DNA from: Luteimonas sp. MC1572
GTDB taxonomy: Bacteria > Pseudomonadota > Gammaproteobacteria > Xanthomonadales > Xanthomonadaceae
NCBI RefSeq assembly: GCF_016615815.1
Contig: NZ_CP067112.1
Location: forward strand, 1,922,001-1,986,000
DNA: 64,000 nt
Reading direction: 5' to 3'
Positions 8,306 to 16,561 of this stretch are shown here, in pieces (positions within the stretch are counted from its first letter, which is position 1; the number at the start of each line of letters is the position of its first letter). The notes under the pieces are model-generated. The model saw only the letters and a program-made list of their open reading frames with translations. It ran no database searches and was not told the origin of the DNA. Both the position numbers and the translations under genes were made by a program.

Positions 8306-9714
8306 GGCGTGGGGTCGCTGGTGGGGGATTCGGCGTCGAAGAGCTTGCCGGGATTGAGGATACCCGCCGGGTCGAGGGCGAGGCGCAGCGCGCGCATCAC
8401 CGCGATCTCGGCGGCATCGCGAGTGGAGCCGAGGAAGGCCTTCTTGACCAGGCCGATGCCGTGTTCGGCGGAGATGCTGCCGCCGTGGCGGTTCAGCAGG
8501 CTGGCGAGGTGTGCGGTGACCGCGCCGCAGCGCGTCACGAACTGATCCTGCTCCATGTCGGCGGGCTTGAGCACGTTGATGTGCAGGTTGCCGTCGCCGA
8601 TGTGCCCGAACCAGACGACCTCGAAATCCGGATATTCGGCCGCGAGCAGCGCCTGCGCCTCTGCCAGGAACGCGGGCATCGCCGACACCCGCACGGCCAC
8701 GTCGTTCTTGTAAGGCAACGATGCTGCGAGGCTTTCGGTGATGCCCTCGCGCAGGCGCCAGAGCTGCGCCGCCTGCGCGTCGCTGCCGGCAATCACGCCG
8801 TCGGCCACCCAACCCTGCTCCGCGCAGTGGCTGAAGGCGTCGAGCAGGCGCGGATCATCGGCGCCGTCGGCCGCGAACTCGGCCACCACGTAGTACGGAT
8901 GCACGTCGGCGAACGGCGCCTGCGCGCCATGCGCGACCACGTGATGCAGCGCGCGGTCGGTGAAGAACTCGAATGCCTCCAGCGCCAGCCGTTCGCGCAG
9001 CGCCTGGAACACCTGCATCAGCACCGCAAACGAGGGCAGCGCCAGCAACATGGTCGCGGTGGGCGGCGGCGGCGCGGTGAGTCGCAGCGTGGCCTCCACC
9101 ACCACGCCCAGCGTGCCCTCCGAGGCGATGGCCAGGTGGCGCAGGTCGTAGCCGCTGGAGTTCTTGACCAGGCCGCGGTTGAGGTCGAGCACGTCGCCGG
9201 CGGCGGTCACCAGCTTCAGCCCGGCGACCCATTCGCGGGTGTTGCCGTAGCGCAGCACGCGGATGCCGCCGGCGTTGGTGGCGATGTTGCCGCCGATGGT
9301 GCAGGAGCCGCGGGATGCGAAATCGACCGGGTAGTACAGGCCATGGCTGCGCGCCGCTTCCTGCACCGTCTCCAGCGCCACGCCCGCCTCGACGACCAGC
9401 GTGCGGTCGACCGCATCGAAGGCAAGTACGCGGCGCATGCGTTCCAGGCTCAGCACCAGTTCGCCGTTGGCCGCCACCGCGCCCCCCGACAACCCGGTGC
9501 GCCCGCCCGAGGGCACCACCGCCACGTTCTCCGCGCCAGCCCAGCGCAGCACCGCGACGACCTGCTCCACGCTGGCCGGAAACGCGATCGCCAGCGGCGC
9601 CGGCGTCCAGCGCCGCGTCCAGTCCTGGCCGTAGTGCAGCAGGTCGTCGGCGGACGTGGCCAGCGCCAGGCCGGGGACGGCCTCGCACAGGCGCTCGAGT
9701 CGTGGATCGCTCAT
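8302..9714 (-). CDS. FAD-linked oxidase, probable D-2-hydroxyglutarate dehydrogenase
   Basis: 470 residues of the GlcD/D-lactate dehydrogenase flavoprotein family. The FAD-binding PCMH domain has PSGGRTGLSGG at 68-78, then GSCTIGGNIATNAGG and SEGTLGVV. The C-terminal FAD-oxidase domain carries GHIGDGNLHIN (metal and substrate site), SAEHGIG and DPAGILNPGKLF. The family oxidises D-2-hydroxy acids and passes electrons to the quinone pool or ETF. Divergent placement beside serA supports the D-2-hydroxyglutarate assignment: SerA enzymes can produce D-2-hydroxyglutarate from 2-oxoglutarate while regenerating NAD, and D2HGDH recycles it, a coupling described in Pseudomonas. D-lactate or glycolate remain alternatives. 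Confidence 0.75.
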   Translation of the reverse strand: MSDPRLERLCEAVPGLALATSADDLLHYGQDWTRRWTPAPLAIAFPASVEQVVAVLRWAGAENVAVVPSGGRTGLSGGAVAANGELVLSLERMRRVLAFDAVDRTLVVEAGVALETVQEAARSHGLYYPVDFASRGSCTIGGNIATNAGGIRVLRYGNTREWVAGLKLVTAAGDVLDLNRGLVKNSSGYDLRHLAIASEGTLGVVVEATLRLTAPPPPTATMLLALPSFAVLMQVFQALRERLALEAFEFFTDRALHHVVAHGAQAPFADVHPYYVVAEFAADGADDPRLLDAFSHCAEQGWVADGVIAGSDAQAAQLWRLREGITESLAASLPYKNDVAVRVSAMPAFLAEAQALLAAEYPDFEVVWFGHIGDGNLHINVLKPADMEQDQFVTRCGAVTAHLASLLNRHGGSISAEHGIGLVKKAFLGSTRDAAEIAVMRALRLALDPAGILNPGKLFDAESPTSDPTP

Positions 9715-9831
9715 CTGGACCGCTCAGCGTGCATTGCGGCCAGCCTGCCAGCCACGCGCGCCAGCGTCCAGCGCTGCGGTGCAACATGCGGCGCCCGCTG
9801 GCACACTGCAGGGCCCGCCCGGCGCATCCGC

Positions 9832-11067
9832 ATGCTCAAGACCTCCTACCCCCGCAAGGATATCCGTGTGTTGCTGCTGGAGGGCGTCAGCGACAGCGCG
9901 GTCGAGGTGTTCCGCAACGCCGGCTATTCGAACATCGAGGCGTTCGCATCGTCGCTGCCCGAGGACGAGCTGCGCGCGCGCATCGCCGAGGCGCACATCG
10001 TCGGCATCCGTTCGCGCACCCAGCTGACGGCGGACGTGCTGGCCGACGCCAGGCGCCTGCTGGCGGTCGGCTGCTTCTGCATCGGCACCAACCAGGTGGA
10101 CCTGGACGCGGCCGAGCTTGCCGGCGTACCGGTGTTCAACGCGCCCTACTCCAACACCCGCAGCGTGGCCGAGCTGGTGATCGCCGAGGCGATCATGCTG
10201 ATGCGCGGCATCCCGCGGAAGCACGCCGAATGCCTGCGCGGCGGCTGGCTGAAGTCGGCGACCGGCAGCCACGAGGTGCGCGGCAAGACGCTCGGCATCA
10301 TCGGCTACGGCCACATCGGCACCCAGGTCGGGCTGCTTGCCGAAGGCTTCGGCATGCGCGTGCTGTTCCATGACATCGAGGCCAAGCTGTCGCTCGGCAA
10401 CGCGCAGGCCGCGATCGGGATGGACGACCTGTTGGCGCGCGCCGACGTCGTCACCCTGCACGTGCCGGAAACCCCTGCCACGCGCCTGATGATCGGCGCG
10501 TCCGAACTCGCGGCGATGAAGCCCGGCGTGCACCTGATCAACGCCTCGCGCGGCACCGTGGTCGACATCGACGCGCTGGCCGCGGCGCTCGACAGCGGCC
10601 AGGTCGGCGGCGCGGCGGTGGATGTGTTCCCGGTCGAGCCCAAGGGCAACGAGGATGCGTTCACGTCGCCACTGACGCGCTTCGACAACGTCATCCTCAC
10701 TCCGCACGTCGGCGGCAGCACGCTCGAGGCGCAGGACAACATCGGCATCGAGGTGGCGTCGAAGCTGGTGCGCTACAGCGACAACGGCAGCACGCTGTCG
10801 GCGGTCAACTTCCCCGAGGTCACGCTGCCTGGGCACGAAGGGAGCCAGCGACTGCTGCACATCCACCGCAACGTGCCGGGCGTGCTGTCGCAGGTCAACG
10901 ACATCTTCTCGCAGGCGGGTGTGAACATCGACGGCCAGTTCCTGCGCACCGACAGCAAGGTCGGCTACGTGGTGATCGACATCACCGCGACGCCGGAGCA
11001 GGCGCAGGGCCTGCGCACGGCGCTGGCCGCGGTGCCCGCCACGCTGCGCGCGCGCATCCTCTACTGA
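9832..11067 (+). CDS. serA: D-3-phosphoglycerate dehydrogenase
   Basis: 411 residues; first enzyme of serine biosynthesis (3-phosphoglycerate to 3-phosphohydroxypyruvate). Visible are the NAD-binding GIIGYGHIG near 155, the catalytic Arg in NASRGTVVD, a Glu in VFPVEPK and the His in TPHVGGST, and a C-terminal ACT domain from about 340 (LHIHRNVPGVLSQVN) that would bind L-serine for feedback inhibition. Length matches the E. coli-type enzyme of about 410 residues. An open frame runs far upstream, but this ATG gives the family start (MLKTSYPRKDIRVLLLEG). It is divergent from the flavoprotein gene and overlaps the Nudix gene tail by 7 bases. Confidence 0.96.
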   Translation: MLKTSYPRKDIRVLLLEGVSDSAVEVFRNAGYSNIEAFASSLPEDELRARIAEAHIVGIRSRTQLTADVLADARRLLAVGCFCIGTNQVDLDAAELAGVPVFNAPYSNTRSVAELVIAEAIMLMRGIPRKHAECLRGGWLKSATGSHEVRGKTLGIIGYGHIGTQVGLLAEGFGMRVLFHDIEAKLSLGNAQAAIGMDDLLARADVVTLHVPETPATRLMIGASELAAMKPGVHLINASRGTVVDIDALAAALDSGQVGGAAVDVFPVEPKGNEDAFTSPLTRFDNVILTPHVGGSTLEAQDNIGIEVASKLVRYSDNGSTLSAVNFPEVTLPGHEGSQRLLHIHRNVPGVLSQVNDIFSQAGVNIDGQFLRTDSKVGYVVIDITATPEQAQGLRTALAAVPATLRARILY

Positions 11068-11648
11068 GGCGCGCGCCCCAGCCACTTGCACGCCATGCGG
11101 CGCAGTGACGGGTCGATGCCGTCGTCGGCGGCGACGGCCGCGATGTCGCGCCAGGCCAGCGCATGTGATTCGTCGCTGACCACGAAACGCTCGTCGGCGC
11201 CGGCGCGCACCACGTAGCGCACGTCGTGGTGCCAATGGCCGGGCACCTCATTGCGCGCCGGAATCCAGTGCCGGTCGAGGTCGAAGATCCCGCCCTCGAG
11301 CACCAGCCCGACCAGTCCGGTTTCCTCTTCGGCTTCGCCCAGTGCGACGCGCGCGAGATCGCGGTCGCCGTCGGCATGGCCGCCGGGCTGCAGCCAGCGA
11401 TCGAGCTTGCGATGGTGGGTGAGCAGCGTGCGCCGGCCGTCGGCGCTCACCACCAGCGCCGACGCGGTGAAGTGGCCGGCCAGGCGCGTGCGCAGGAAGG
11501 GATCCTCGCGGTCGCGCAGCAGCGCGATGAACATGTCCGCGGCCTCGGCCTCATCGGGCATGCGCATGCCATGCGCGGCGAACGCGGCTGCGAGCCGCTC
11601 GATGGCGGGATCGTCACCTGGGTGCAGATGGATGGTGCGTTGCGACAT
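11061..11648 (-). CDS. Nudix hydrolase
   Basis: 195 residues. A Nudix box is visible in the middle (GGHADGDRDLARVALGEAEE then ETGL). The usual first Glu is replaced by Asp and the Arg of REUXEE by Gly, but the metal-binding Glu cluster EAEEETG is kept, so hydrolysis of a nucleoside-diphosphate-linked substrate is plausible. About 60 residues precede the box. The substrate cannot be inferred. The start ATG at MSQRTIHL is chosen because the upstream frame is antisense to the permease gene. It converges with serA, the two stops overlapping by 7 bases. Confidence 0.8.
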   Translation of the reverse strand: MSQRTIHLHPGDDPAIERLAAAFAAHGMRMPDEAEAADMFIALLRDREDPFLRTRLAGHFTASALVVSADGRRTLLTHHRKLDRWLQPGGHADGDRDLARVALGEAEEETGLVGLVLEGGIFDLDRHWIPARNEVPGHWHHDVRYVVRAGADERFVVSDESHALAWRDIAAVAADDGIDPSLRRMACKWLGRAPQ

Positions 11649-11816
11649 TTTTTGGCTCGTGCCCGGCGCTCCATTATCGCCGCGCGCAGGCCCCGCGATG
11701 CCGCTTGTGATCCCCGCCATGCTTTGGCAAGGTACGGCAGCCATGGTGCCTGTGGCACCGTCCAATGCAGCGCGGTCCCCACGCCGTCCGTTGCCACAAC
11801 GAAGGGGAACACGCGA

Positions 11817-13283
11817 ATGCTCAGAGACCTCATGCGGGTCAAGGCGATCGAGCCTGCTCCACACGTGGATGCCGGCGAACCGGTCGAAGGCAGCCTGCAG
11901 GGCGAAGTGAGCCTGAAGCGCACGCTCACGGCGACGCAACTGTTCCTGCTCGGCGTGGGCGCGGTGATCGGCGCGGGCATCTTCGTGCTGACCGGCCATG
12001 CCGCGGCCGAACATGCCGGCCCGGCGGTGGTGCTGAGCTTCGTGCTGGCCGGATTCGCCTGCGCACTGGCGGGCCTGTGCTATGCCGAATTCGCATCGAT
12101 GATGCCGGTCTCCGGCAGCGCCTATTCCTACGCCTACGCCACGCTCGGCGAGTTCGTGGCGTGGTTCATCGGCTGGTGCCTGGTGCTGGAATACCTGTTC
12201 GCGGCCTCCACCGTCGCCGTGGGCTGGTCCGGCTACCTCAACGGTTTCCTCGGCACGCTGGGCGTGCCGATCCCGGACGCGCTGTCGATGGCCACGTTCA
12301 CCGTCACCAACGGCGAGTTCGTGCGCACCGGCGCGATCCTCAACCTGCCGGCGGTGGCCATCGTCGCTGCGGTCAGCGGCCTGTGCTACGTCGGCATCAC
12401 CCAGTCGGCGTTCGTGAACTCCATCATCGTGGCCCTCAAGGTCACGGTGATCCTGCTGTTCATCGGCTTCGGCCTGCAGTACATCGACCCGGCCAACTGG
12501 CAGCCCTTCATCCCCGCGAACGAGGGCCCGGGCAAGTACGGCGTGGAAGGCATCGTGCGCGGCGCGTCGATCGTGTTCTTCGCCTACATCGGCTTCGATG
12601 CGGTCTCCACCGCCGCCGGCGAAGCCAAGAACCCGCAGCGTGACATGCCGATCGGCATCCTCGGTTCGCTGGTGTTCTGCACCATCGTCTACATCGTGGT
12701 CTGCGGCGTGCTGACCGGCCTGGTGCCGTACCCGCAACTGTCGACGCCGAAGCCGGTGTCCACCGCGCTGGAGGCCTACCCCGACCTGCTGTGGCTGAAG
12801 TCGGTGGTGGAGGTCGGCGCGATTGCCGGCCTGTCCTCGGTGATCCTGGTGATGCTGATGGCGCAGCCGCGCATCTTCTACAGCATGTCGCGCGACGGCC
12901 TGCTGCCGAAAATCTTCGGCAAGGTCCACACGAAGTACCAGACGCCTTACGTGGGCACGATCATCGTCGGCGCGATCGCGGCATGCCTGGCGGGCTTCCT
13001 GCCGATCGGCCTGCTCGGCGAGATGGTGTCGATGGGCACCCTGCTGGCTTTCGCCACGGTGTCCGCCGGCGTGCTGGTGCTGCGCCTGAAGCGGCCCGAC
13101 CTGCCGCGTCCGTTCCGCGTGCCGCTGGTGTACATCGTGTCGCCGCTCGGCGTCGCGGCCTGCCTGTACCTGTTCCTGCCGCCGTTCATGGAGCACTGGC
13201 CGCTGTTCGTGGGCTGGATGGTCATCGGCATGGTGATCTATTTCGGCTACGGCCACTGGCACAGCAAGCTGCGTACGCGCTGA
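11817..13283 (+). CDS. APC-family amino acid permease (cationic amino acid transporter-like)
   Basis: 488 residues and about 12-13 hydrophobic helices. TM1 has GVGAVIGAGIFVLTG, the unwound substrate-binding GAGIF-type motif of the APC superfamily; FFAYIGFDAVSTAAGEAKNPQRD is the conserved TM6-loop signature of the YfnA/CAT-like subgroup. Likely an inner-membrane amino-acid/H+ symporter; the substrate is uncertain. The ATG at 11817 has GAAGGGGA about nine bases upstream. A second permease follows after 12 bases, suggesting an operon of two amino-acid transporters. Confidence 0.88.
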   Translation: MLRDLMRVKAIEPAPHVDAGEPVEGSLQGEVSLKRTLTATQLFLLGVGAVIGAGIFVLTGHAAAEHAGPAVVLSFVLAGFACALAGLCYAEFASMMPVSGSAYSYAYATLGEFVAWFIGWCLVLEYLFAASTVAVGWSGYLNGFLGTLGVPIPDALSMATFTVTNGEFVRTGAILNLPAVAIVAAVSGLCYVGITQSAFVNSIIVALKVTVILLFIGFGLQYIDPANWQPFIPANEGPGKYGVEGIVRGASIVFFAYIGFDAVSTAAGEAKNPQRDMPIGILGSLVFCTIVYIVVCGVLTGLVPYPQLSTPKPVSTALEAYPDLLWLKSVVEVGAIAGLSSVILVMLMAQPRIFYSMSRDGLLPKIFGKVHTKYQTPYVGTIIVGAIAACLAGFLPIGLLGEMVSMGTLLAFATVSAGVLVLRLKRPDLPRPFRVPLVYIVSPLGVAACLYLFLPPFMEHWPLFVGWMVIGMVIYFGYGHWHSKLRTR

Positions 13284-13295
13284 GGACAAGCAGCC

Positions 13296-14594
13296 ATGAC
13301 TGACGTGGTCGCCAGCGCAAAGAAGATCGGCCCGGTGCTGGCGACGTTCGTTGTCGCCAACAACATGATCGGCTCGGGGTTCTTCCTGTTGCCGGCCACC
13401 CTGGCCAAGTCCGGCGGCGTGACCGCGCTGGCCTGGCTGCTCGGCACCATCCTCGCGGTGGTGCTGGGCGCGGCGTTCGCGCGGCTGGCGCGCGCCTACC
13501 CGGACATGACCTCGCCCGACGACTACGTGCGGCCGGCGCTGGGCCGCGACATGGGCTTCCTGGCGACCACGCTGTACTGGATCTCGTCATGGATCGGCAA
13601 CAACGCGATCGCGGTGGCGGCGTTCGGCTACATCGTGGCCCTGCTCCAGCTCGGTGACGGTCCGGGCATGCGCCTGTTCGGGCAGATCGCGCTGATCTGG
13701 CTGATGTTCGCCATCAACCTGATGGGCCCGCGCCCGATCGCGCGCTTCCAGTCGCTGTGCGTGGTGTTCGGCCTGCTGCCGGTGGTCGCGGTGCTGACCG
13801 CGGGCTGGGGCAGCTTCGACCCGGAGATCTACCGCGCCGCATGGAACGTCAGCGGCGAGACCGATGCGGTGGTGGTGATGGCGTCGCTGGCGCCGATCTT
13901 CTGGGCGTTCGTGGGCCTTGAGACCGGCGCGATGGTCGCCGGCGTGGTGCGCGATCCGGACCGCAACGTGCCGCGCGCCACCATCGGCGGCATCCTGATC
14001 GCCGGCGTGGTCTACCTGGTGTCGTCGGTGTTGATGATGGGCATCGTGCCCGCCGAACGCATCGCCGAATCGAGCGCGCCGTTCGCGCTGGTCGCGGGCG
14101 AGATGTTCGGCGTGTGGGCGGTGCCGGTGATCGCCGCCGCGGCGGCCATCAAGGCCACCGGCACGCTCGGCGGATGGATGCTGGTCAGTGGCGAGTCCGG
14201 CGCGCGCGCCGCGCACCGCGGCTTCCTGCCGGCGATCTTCGGGCGCCTGCATCCCAACGGCTCGGCGCGCTGGGGGTTGTTCATCATCGCCTCGGCCATG
14301 ACCCTGATCGCAGTGTTCACGTTGGCGCCGACGGTGTCGTCGCAGTTCGAGACCATCATCAACATGGTGGTGACGCTGGTGGTGATGGCTTATATCGCCG
14401 CCGGCCTGAGCCTGTTGCTGGGTTCGCCGGAGCTGCCTTCCGGTCCGCGCGAGCGTCTGCTCGGAATGGGCGCGCTGGTCGCCTGCGGCCTGCTGGTCTA
14501 CTCCACGCCGGTCGACACGCTGGTCGGCGGGCTGGTGATCGCACTGCTGTGCTGGGCCGGCTACCGGGGCTTCGCGCGCCGCGCCACGCGTTAG
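13296..14594 (+). CDS. APC-family permease, AdiC/PotE-like antiporter
   Basis: 432 residues, 12 predicted helices. The N-terminus VVANNMIGSGFFLLPATLA and the GPRPIARFQS, AAWNVSG, FVGLETGAMVAGVV and RNVPRATIGG stretches closely follow the E. coli AdiC pattern. W294 in GTLGGWMLVSG corresponds to the AdiC substrate-stacking Trp293. This supports arginine:agmatine or a related basic amino-acid/amine exchange, but no decarboxylase gene is adjacent. The stop lies in a short tandem repeat just before mtnB. Confidence 0.82.
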   Translation: MTDVVASAKKIGPVLATFVVANNMIGSGFFLLPATLAKSGGVTALAWLLGTILAVVLGAAFARLARAYPDMTSPDDYVRPALGRDMGFLATTLYWISSWIGNNAIAVAAFGYIVALLQLGDGPGMRLFGQIALIWLMFAINLMGPRPIARFQSLCVVFGLLPVVAVLTAGWGSFDPEIYRAAWNVSGETDAVVVMASLAPIFWAFVGLETGAMVAGVVRDPDRNVPRATIGGILIAGVVYLVSSVLMMGIVPAERIAESSAPFALVAGEMFGVWAVPVIAAAAAIKATGTLGGWMLVSGESGARAAHRGFLPAIFGRLHPNGSARWGLFIIASAMTLIAVFTLAPTVSSQFETIINMVVTLVVMAYIAAGLSLLLGSPELPSGPRERLLGMGALVACGLLVYSTPVDTLVGGLVIALLCWAGYRGFARRATR

Positions 14595-14613
14595 ACCCGC
14601 GCGTTAGACCCGC
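14588..14613. repeat. Two tandem copies of a 13-bp unit
   Basis: GCGTTAGACCCGC occurs twice in immediate succession. The first copy contains the TAG stop of the AdiC-like gene; the repeat ends five bases before the TAGAAT box upstream of mtnB. It is probably a recent small duplication rather than a regulatory array. Confidence 0.8.
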
Positions 14614-14617
14614 GCGG

Positions 14618-14623
14618 TAGAAT
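14618..14623 (+). promoter_or_regulatory. -10 box TAGAAT placed for leaderless mtnB transcription
   Basis: TAGAAT ends six bases before the mtnB ATG, so a transcript starting at the normal distance would begin at or next to the start codon. No Shine-Dalgarno is present and no clear -35 is seen. Confidence 0.5.
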
Positions 14624-14629
14624 CGGGGC

Positions 14630-15274
14630 ATGGTCGACACCCTGCCCTACGACATCCACGCGCTGCGCGACCGCGCCGGCGAACTCATCATCAATGTCCG
14701 CGAGCTTTCGGCGGCCGGCTGGACGCCCGCGACCAGCAGCAACTTCTCGCGCCGGCTCGATGACCGCCATGCCGCGATCACCGTATCCGGCCGCGACAAG
14801 GGCAAGCTGTGCGAGGCCGACATCATGGTCGTCGACTTCGACGGCAAGGCGGTCGGCAGCGACCACCGGCCCTCCGCCGAGACCCTGCTGCACACCCAGC
14901 TCTACCGCAGGTTTCCCGACATCGGCTGCGTGCTGCACACGCATTCGCGCACGCAGACCGTCGCCTCGCGCCTGTACGCCGGCGCCGGCCACGTGCACCT
15001 GGCCGGCTACGAGCTGCTGAAGGCCTTCGCGGGAACCTCCACCCACGAGGTGGAACTCGACCTGCCGGTGCTGCCCAACAGCCAGGACATGCCCACGCTG
15101 GCCGCGCAGGTCGACGCGCTGCTCGACGACGGCCCGATGTGGGGCTACCTGATCGACGGCCATGGCCTGTACGCCTGGGGCCGCGACATGGCCGAGGCGC
15201 GCCGCCACCTCGAAGCTTTCGAGTTCCTGCTCGGCTGCGAGCTGGACCTGCTGCGGCTGCAGCCGCGGCGCTGA
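14630..15274 (+). CDS. mtnB: Methylthioribulose-1-phosphate dehydratase
   Basis: 214 residues of the class II aldolase/adducin fold. SGRDKG and the zinc-binding [13 protein letters not shown] (residues about 104-116), with the distal DGHGLYAWG, match MtnB. It dehydrates 5-methylthioribulose-1-phosphate to the diketone of the methionine salvage pathway. It heads mtnB-mtnD-mtnC, spaced 18 and 12 bases apart, encoding three consecutive steps. No Shine-Dalgarno is seen, consistent with the leaderless arrangement noted upstream. mtnA and mtnP are not in the window. Confidence 0.95.
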   Translation: MVDTLPYDIHALRDRAGELIINVRELSAAGWTPATSSNFSRRLDDRHAAITVSGRDKGKLCEADIMVVDFDGKAVGSDHRPSAETLLHTQLYRRFPDIGCVLHTHSRTQTVASRLYAGAGHVHLAGYELLKAFAGTSTHEVELDLPVLPNSQDMPTLAAQVDALLDDGPMWGYLIDGHGLYAWGRDMAEARRHLEAFEFLLGCELDLLRLQPRR

Positions 15275-15292
15275 ACCAAAGGAGATCCCGAC

Positions 15293-15847
15293 ATGAGCCG
15301 CCTGCGCATTTTTGCCGACGACGCCCCCACCACCCCGCTGCTCGACACCAGCGCCGGCGACGCCATCGCGCGCGAACTGAATGCCATCGGCGTGACGTTC
15401 GAGCGCTGGCAAGCCACGCAGCCGATCGCCGCCGGCGCCACGCAGGACGAGGTTCTCGCCGCGTACAGGGCCGACGTCGACCGCATCAGCGCCGAGCGCG
15501 GATTCACCTCGGTCGACGTGATCAGCATCGCGCCCGACAACCCGAAGCGCGAGGAAATGCGCGGCAAGTTCCTCGACGAGCACTTCCACAAGGAAGACGA
15601 GGTGCGGTTCTTCGTGGCGGGCTCCGGGCTGTTCACCCTGCACGTCGACGGCAAGGTCTACGAGATCGAGTGCGTCAAGGACGACCTGATCGCGGTCCCC
15701 GACGGCACCACGCACTGGTTCGACATGGGACCGGAGCCGGAATTCGTCGCCATCCGCTTCTTCCAGCAGCCCGACGGCTGGATCGGCCACTTCACCGGCA
15801 CCGACATCGCGCGGAAATTCCCGCGCTACGAAAAGGGTTCGCGCTGA
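15293..15847 (+). CDS. mtnD: Acireductone dioxygenase
   Basis: 184 residues, cupin fold. The metal site is visible as [14 protein letters not shown] (two His and Glu) with a later His in GTTHWFDMG. The enzyme converts the acireductone 1,2-dihydroxy-3-keto-5-methylthiopentene to the ketoacid precursor of methionine plus formate (Fe form) or to an off-pathway CO-releasing product (Ni form). AAAGGAGA lies about seven bases before the ATG. It is the middle gene of the mtnBDC operon. Confidence 0.95.
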   Translation: MSRLRIFADDAPTTPLLDTSAGDAIARELNAIGVTFERWQATQPIAAGATQDEVLAAYRADVDRISAERGFTSVDVISIAPDNPKREEMRGKFLDEHFHKEDEVRFFVAGSGLFTLHVDGKVYEIECVKDDLIAVPDGTTHWFDMGPEPEFVAIRFFQQPDGWIGHFTGTDIARKFPRYEKGSR

Positions 15848-15859
15848 GGCGCGGCTTGC

Positions 15860-16552
15860 ATGAAGACGACGGTACTCACTGACATCGAAGGGACCACGGG
15901 CAGCATCGCGTTCGTGCGCGACGTGCTGTTTCCGTATGCGCGGCGCGAGCTGCCGCGCTTCGTGCGCGAGCGTGGCCATGACCCCGAAGTGCGGCGCTGG
16001 CTGGACGAGGTGGCCACCGCGCATGGCGCGATGTGCGATGACGCGATGATCGTGGAGACGCTGCAGGGCTGGATCGACGAGGACCGCAAGCACACCGCGC
16101 TCAAAGCCCTGCAGGGCATGATGTGGAGCGAGGGTTACCGGCGCGCCGATTTCACCGCGCACATCTACCCCGACGCGGTGGCCGGGCTGCGCCGCTGGCA
16201 CGACGCGGGCCACCCGCTGGCGGTGTACTCATCCGGTTCGGTGCCCGCGCAGAAGCTGTTCTTCGGCCATTCCGATGCCGGCGACCTGCTGCCGCTGTTC
16301 GACGCCTTCTTCGACACCGAGGTCGGCGGCAAGCGTGAGGCCGCGAGCTACGCCAACATCGCCGGACGCCTGCAGCGCGAGCCGGGCGACATCGTGTTCC
16401 TGTCCGACGTGGTGGCCGAACTCGACGCCGCGCGCGATGCCGGCCTGCGCACCGTGCTGGTCGACCGGCTGCAGGATTACCCGCAGCCGCGCACCGGCGA
16501 TGCGGCCAACGGCCACGCGCGCGTGGATTCGTTCGACGCCATCACGCCCTGA
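15860..16552 (+). CDS. mtnC: Enolase-phosphatase E1
   Basis: 230 residues, HAD superfamily. The nucleophile motif [20 protein letters not shown] at the N-terminus is characteristic of Mtn[17 protein letters not shown] and the acidic [10 protein letters not shown] form the later HAD motifs. The enzyme enolises and dephosphorylates 2,3-diketo-5-methylthiopentyl-1-phosphate to acireductone, feeding MtnD. The gene order is B-D-C rather than pathway order. It converges with the phosphoesterase gene nine bases away. Confidence 0.95.
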   Translation: MKTTVLTDIEGTTGSIAFVRDVLFPYARRELPRFVRERGHDPEVRRWLDEVATAHGAMCDDAMIVETLQGWIDEDRKHTALKALQGMMWSEGYRRADFTAHIYPDAVAGLRRWHDAGHPLAVYSSGSVPAQKLFFGHSDAGDLLPLFDAFFDTEVGGKREAASYANIAGRLQREPGDIVFLSDVVAELDAARDAGLRTVLVDRLQDYPQPRTGDAANGHARVDSFDAITP

Positions 16553-16561
16553 TCGTTCTGC

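Noticed and set aside
6616..11067. A 1483-codon open frame on the plus strand
   Set aside because: Only the last 411 codons (from 9832) are SerA; the rest is antisense to the DUF4105, DUF2388 and flavoprotein genes, with Arg/His/Gln-rich composition typical of GC-driven shadow frames.
11061..13289. A 742-codon minus-strand frame that could be read as a giant Nudix fusion
   Set aside because: Only the last 195 codons code for the Nudix protein; the upstream part is antisense to the permease gene.
14588..14613. The 13-bp tandem repeat as an operator for mtnB
   Set aside because: It has no dyad symmetry of its own, covers the stop codon of the previous gene and looks like a simple slippage duplication.
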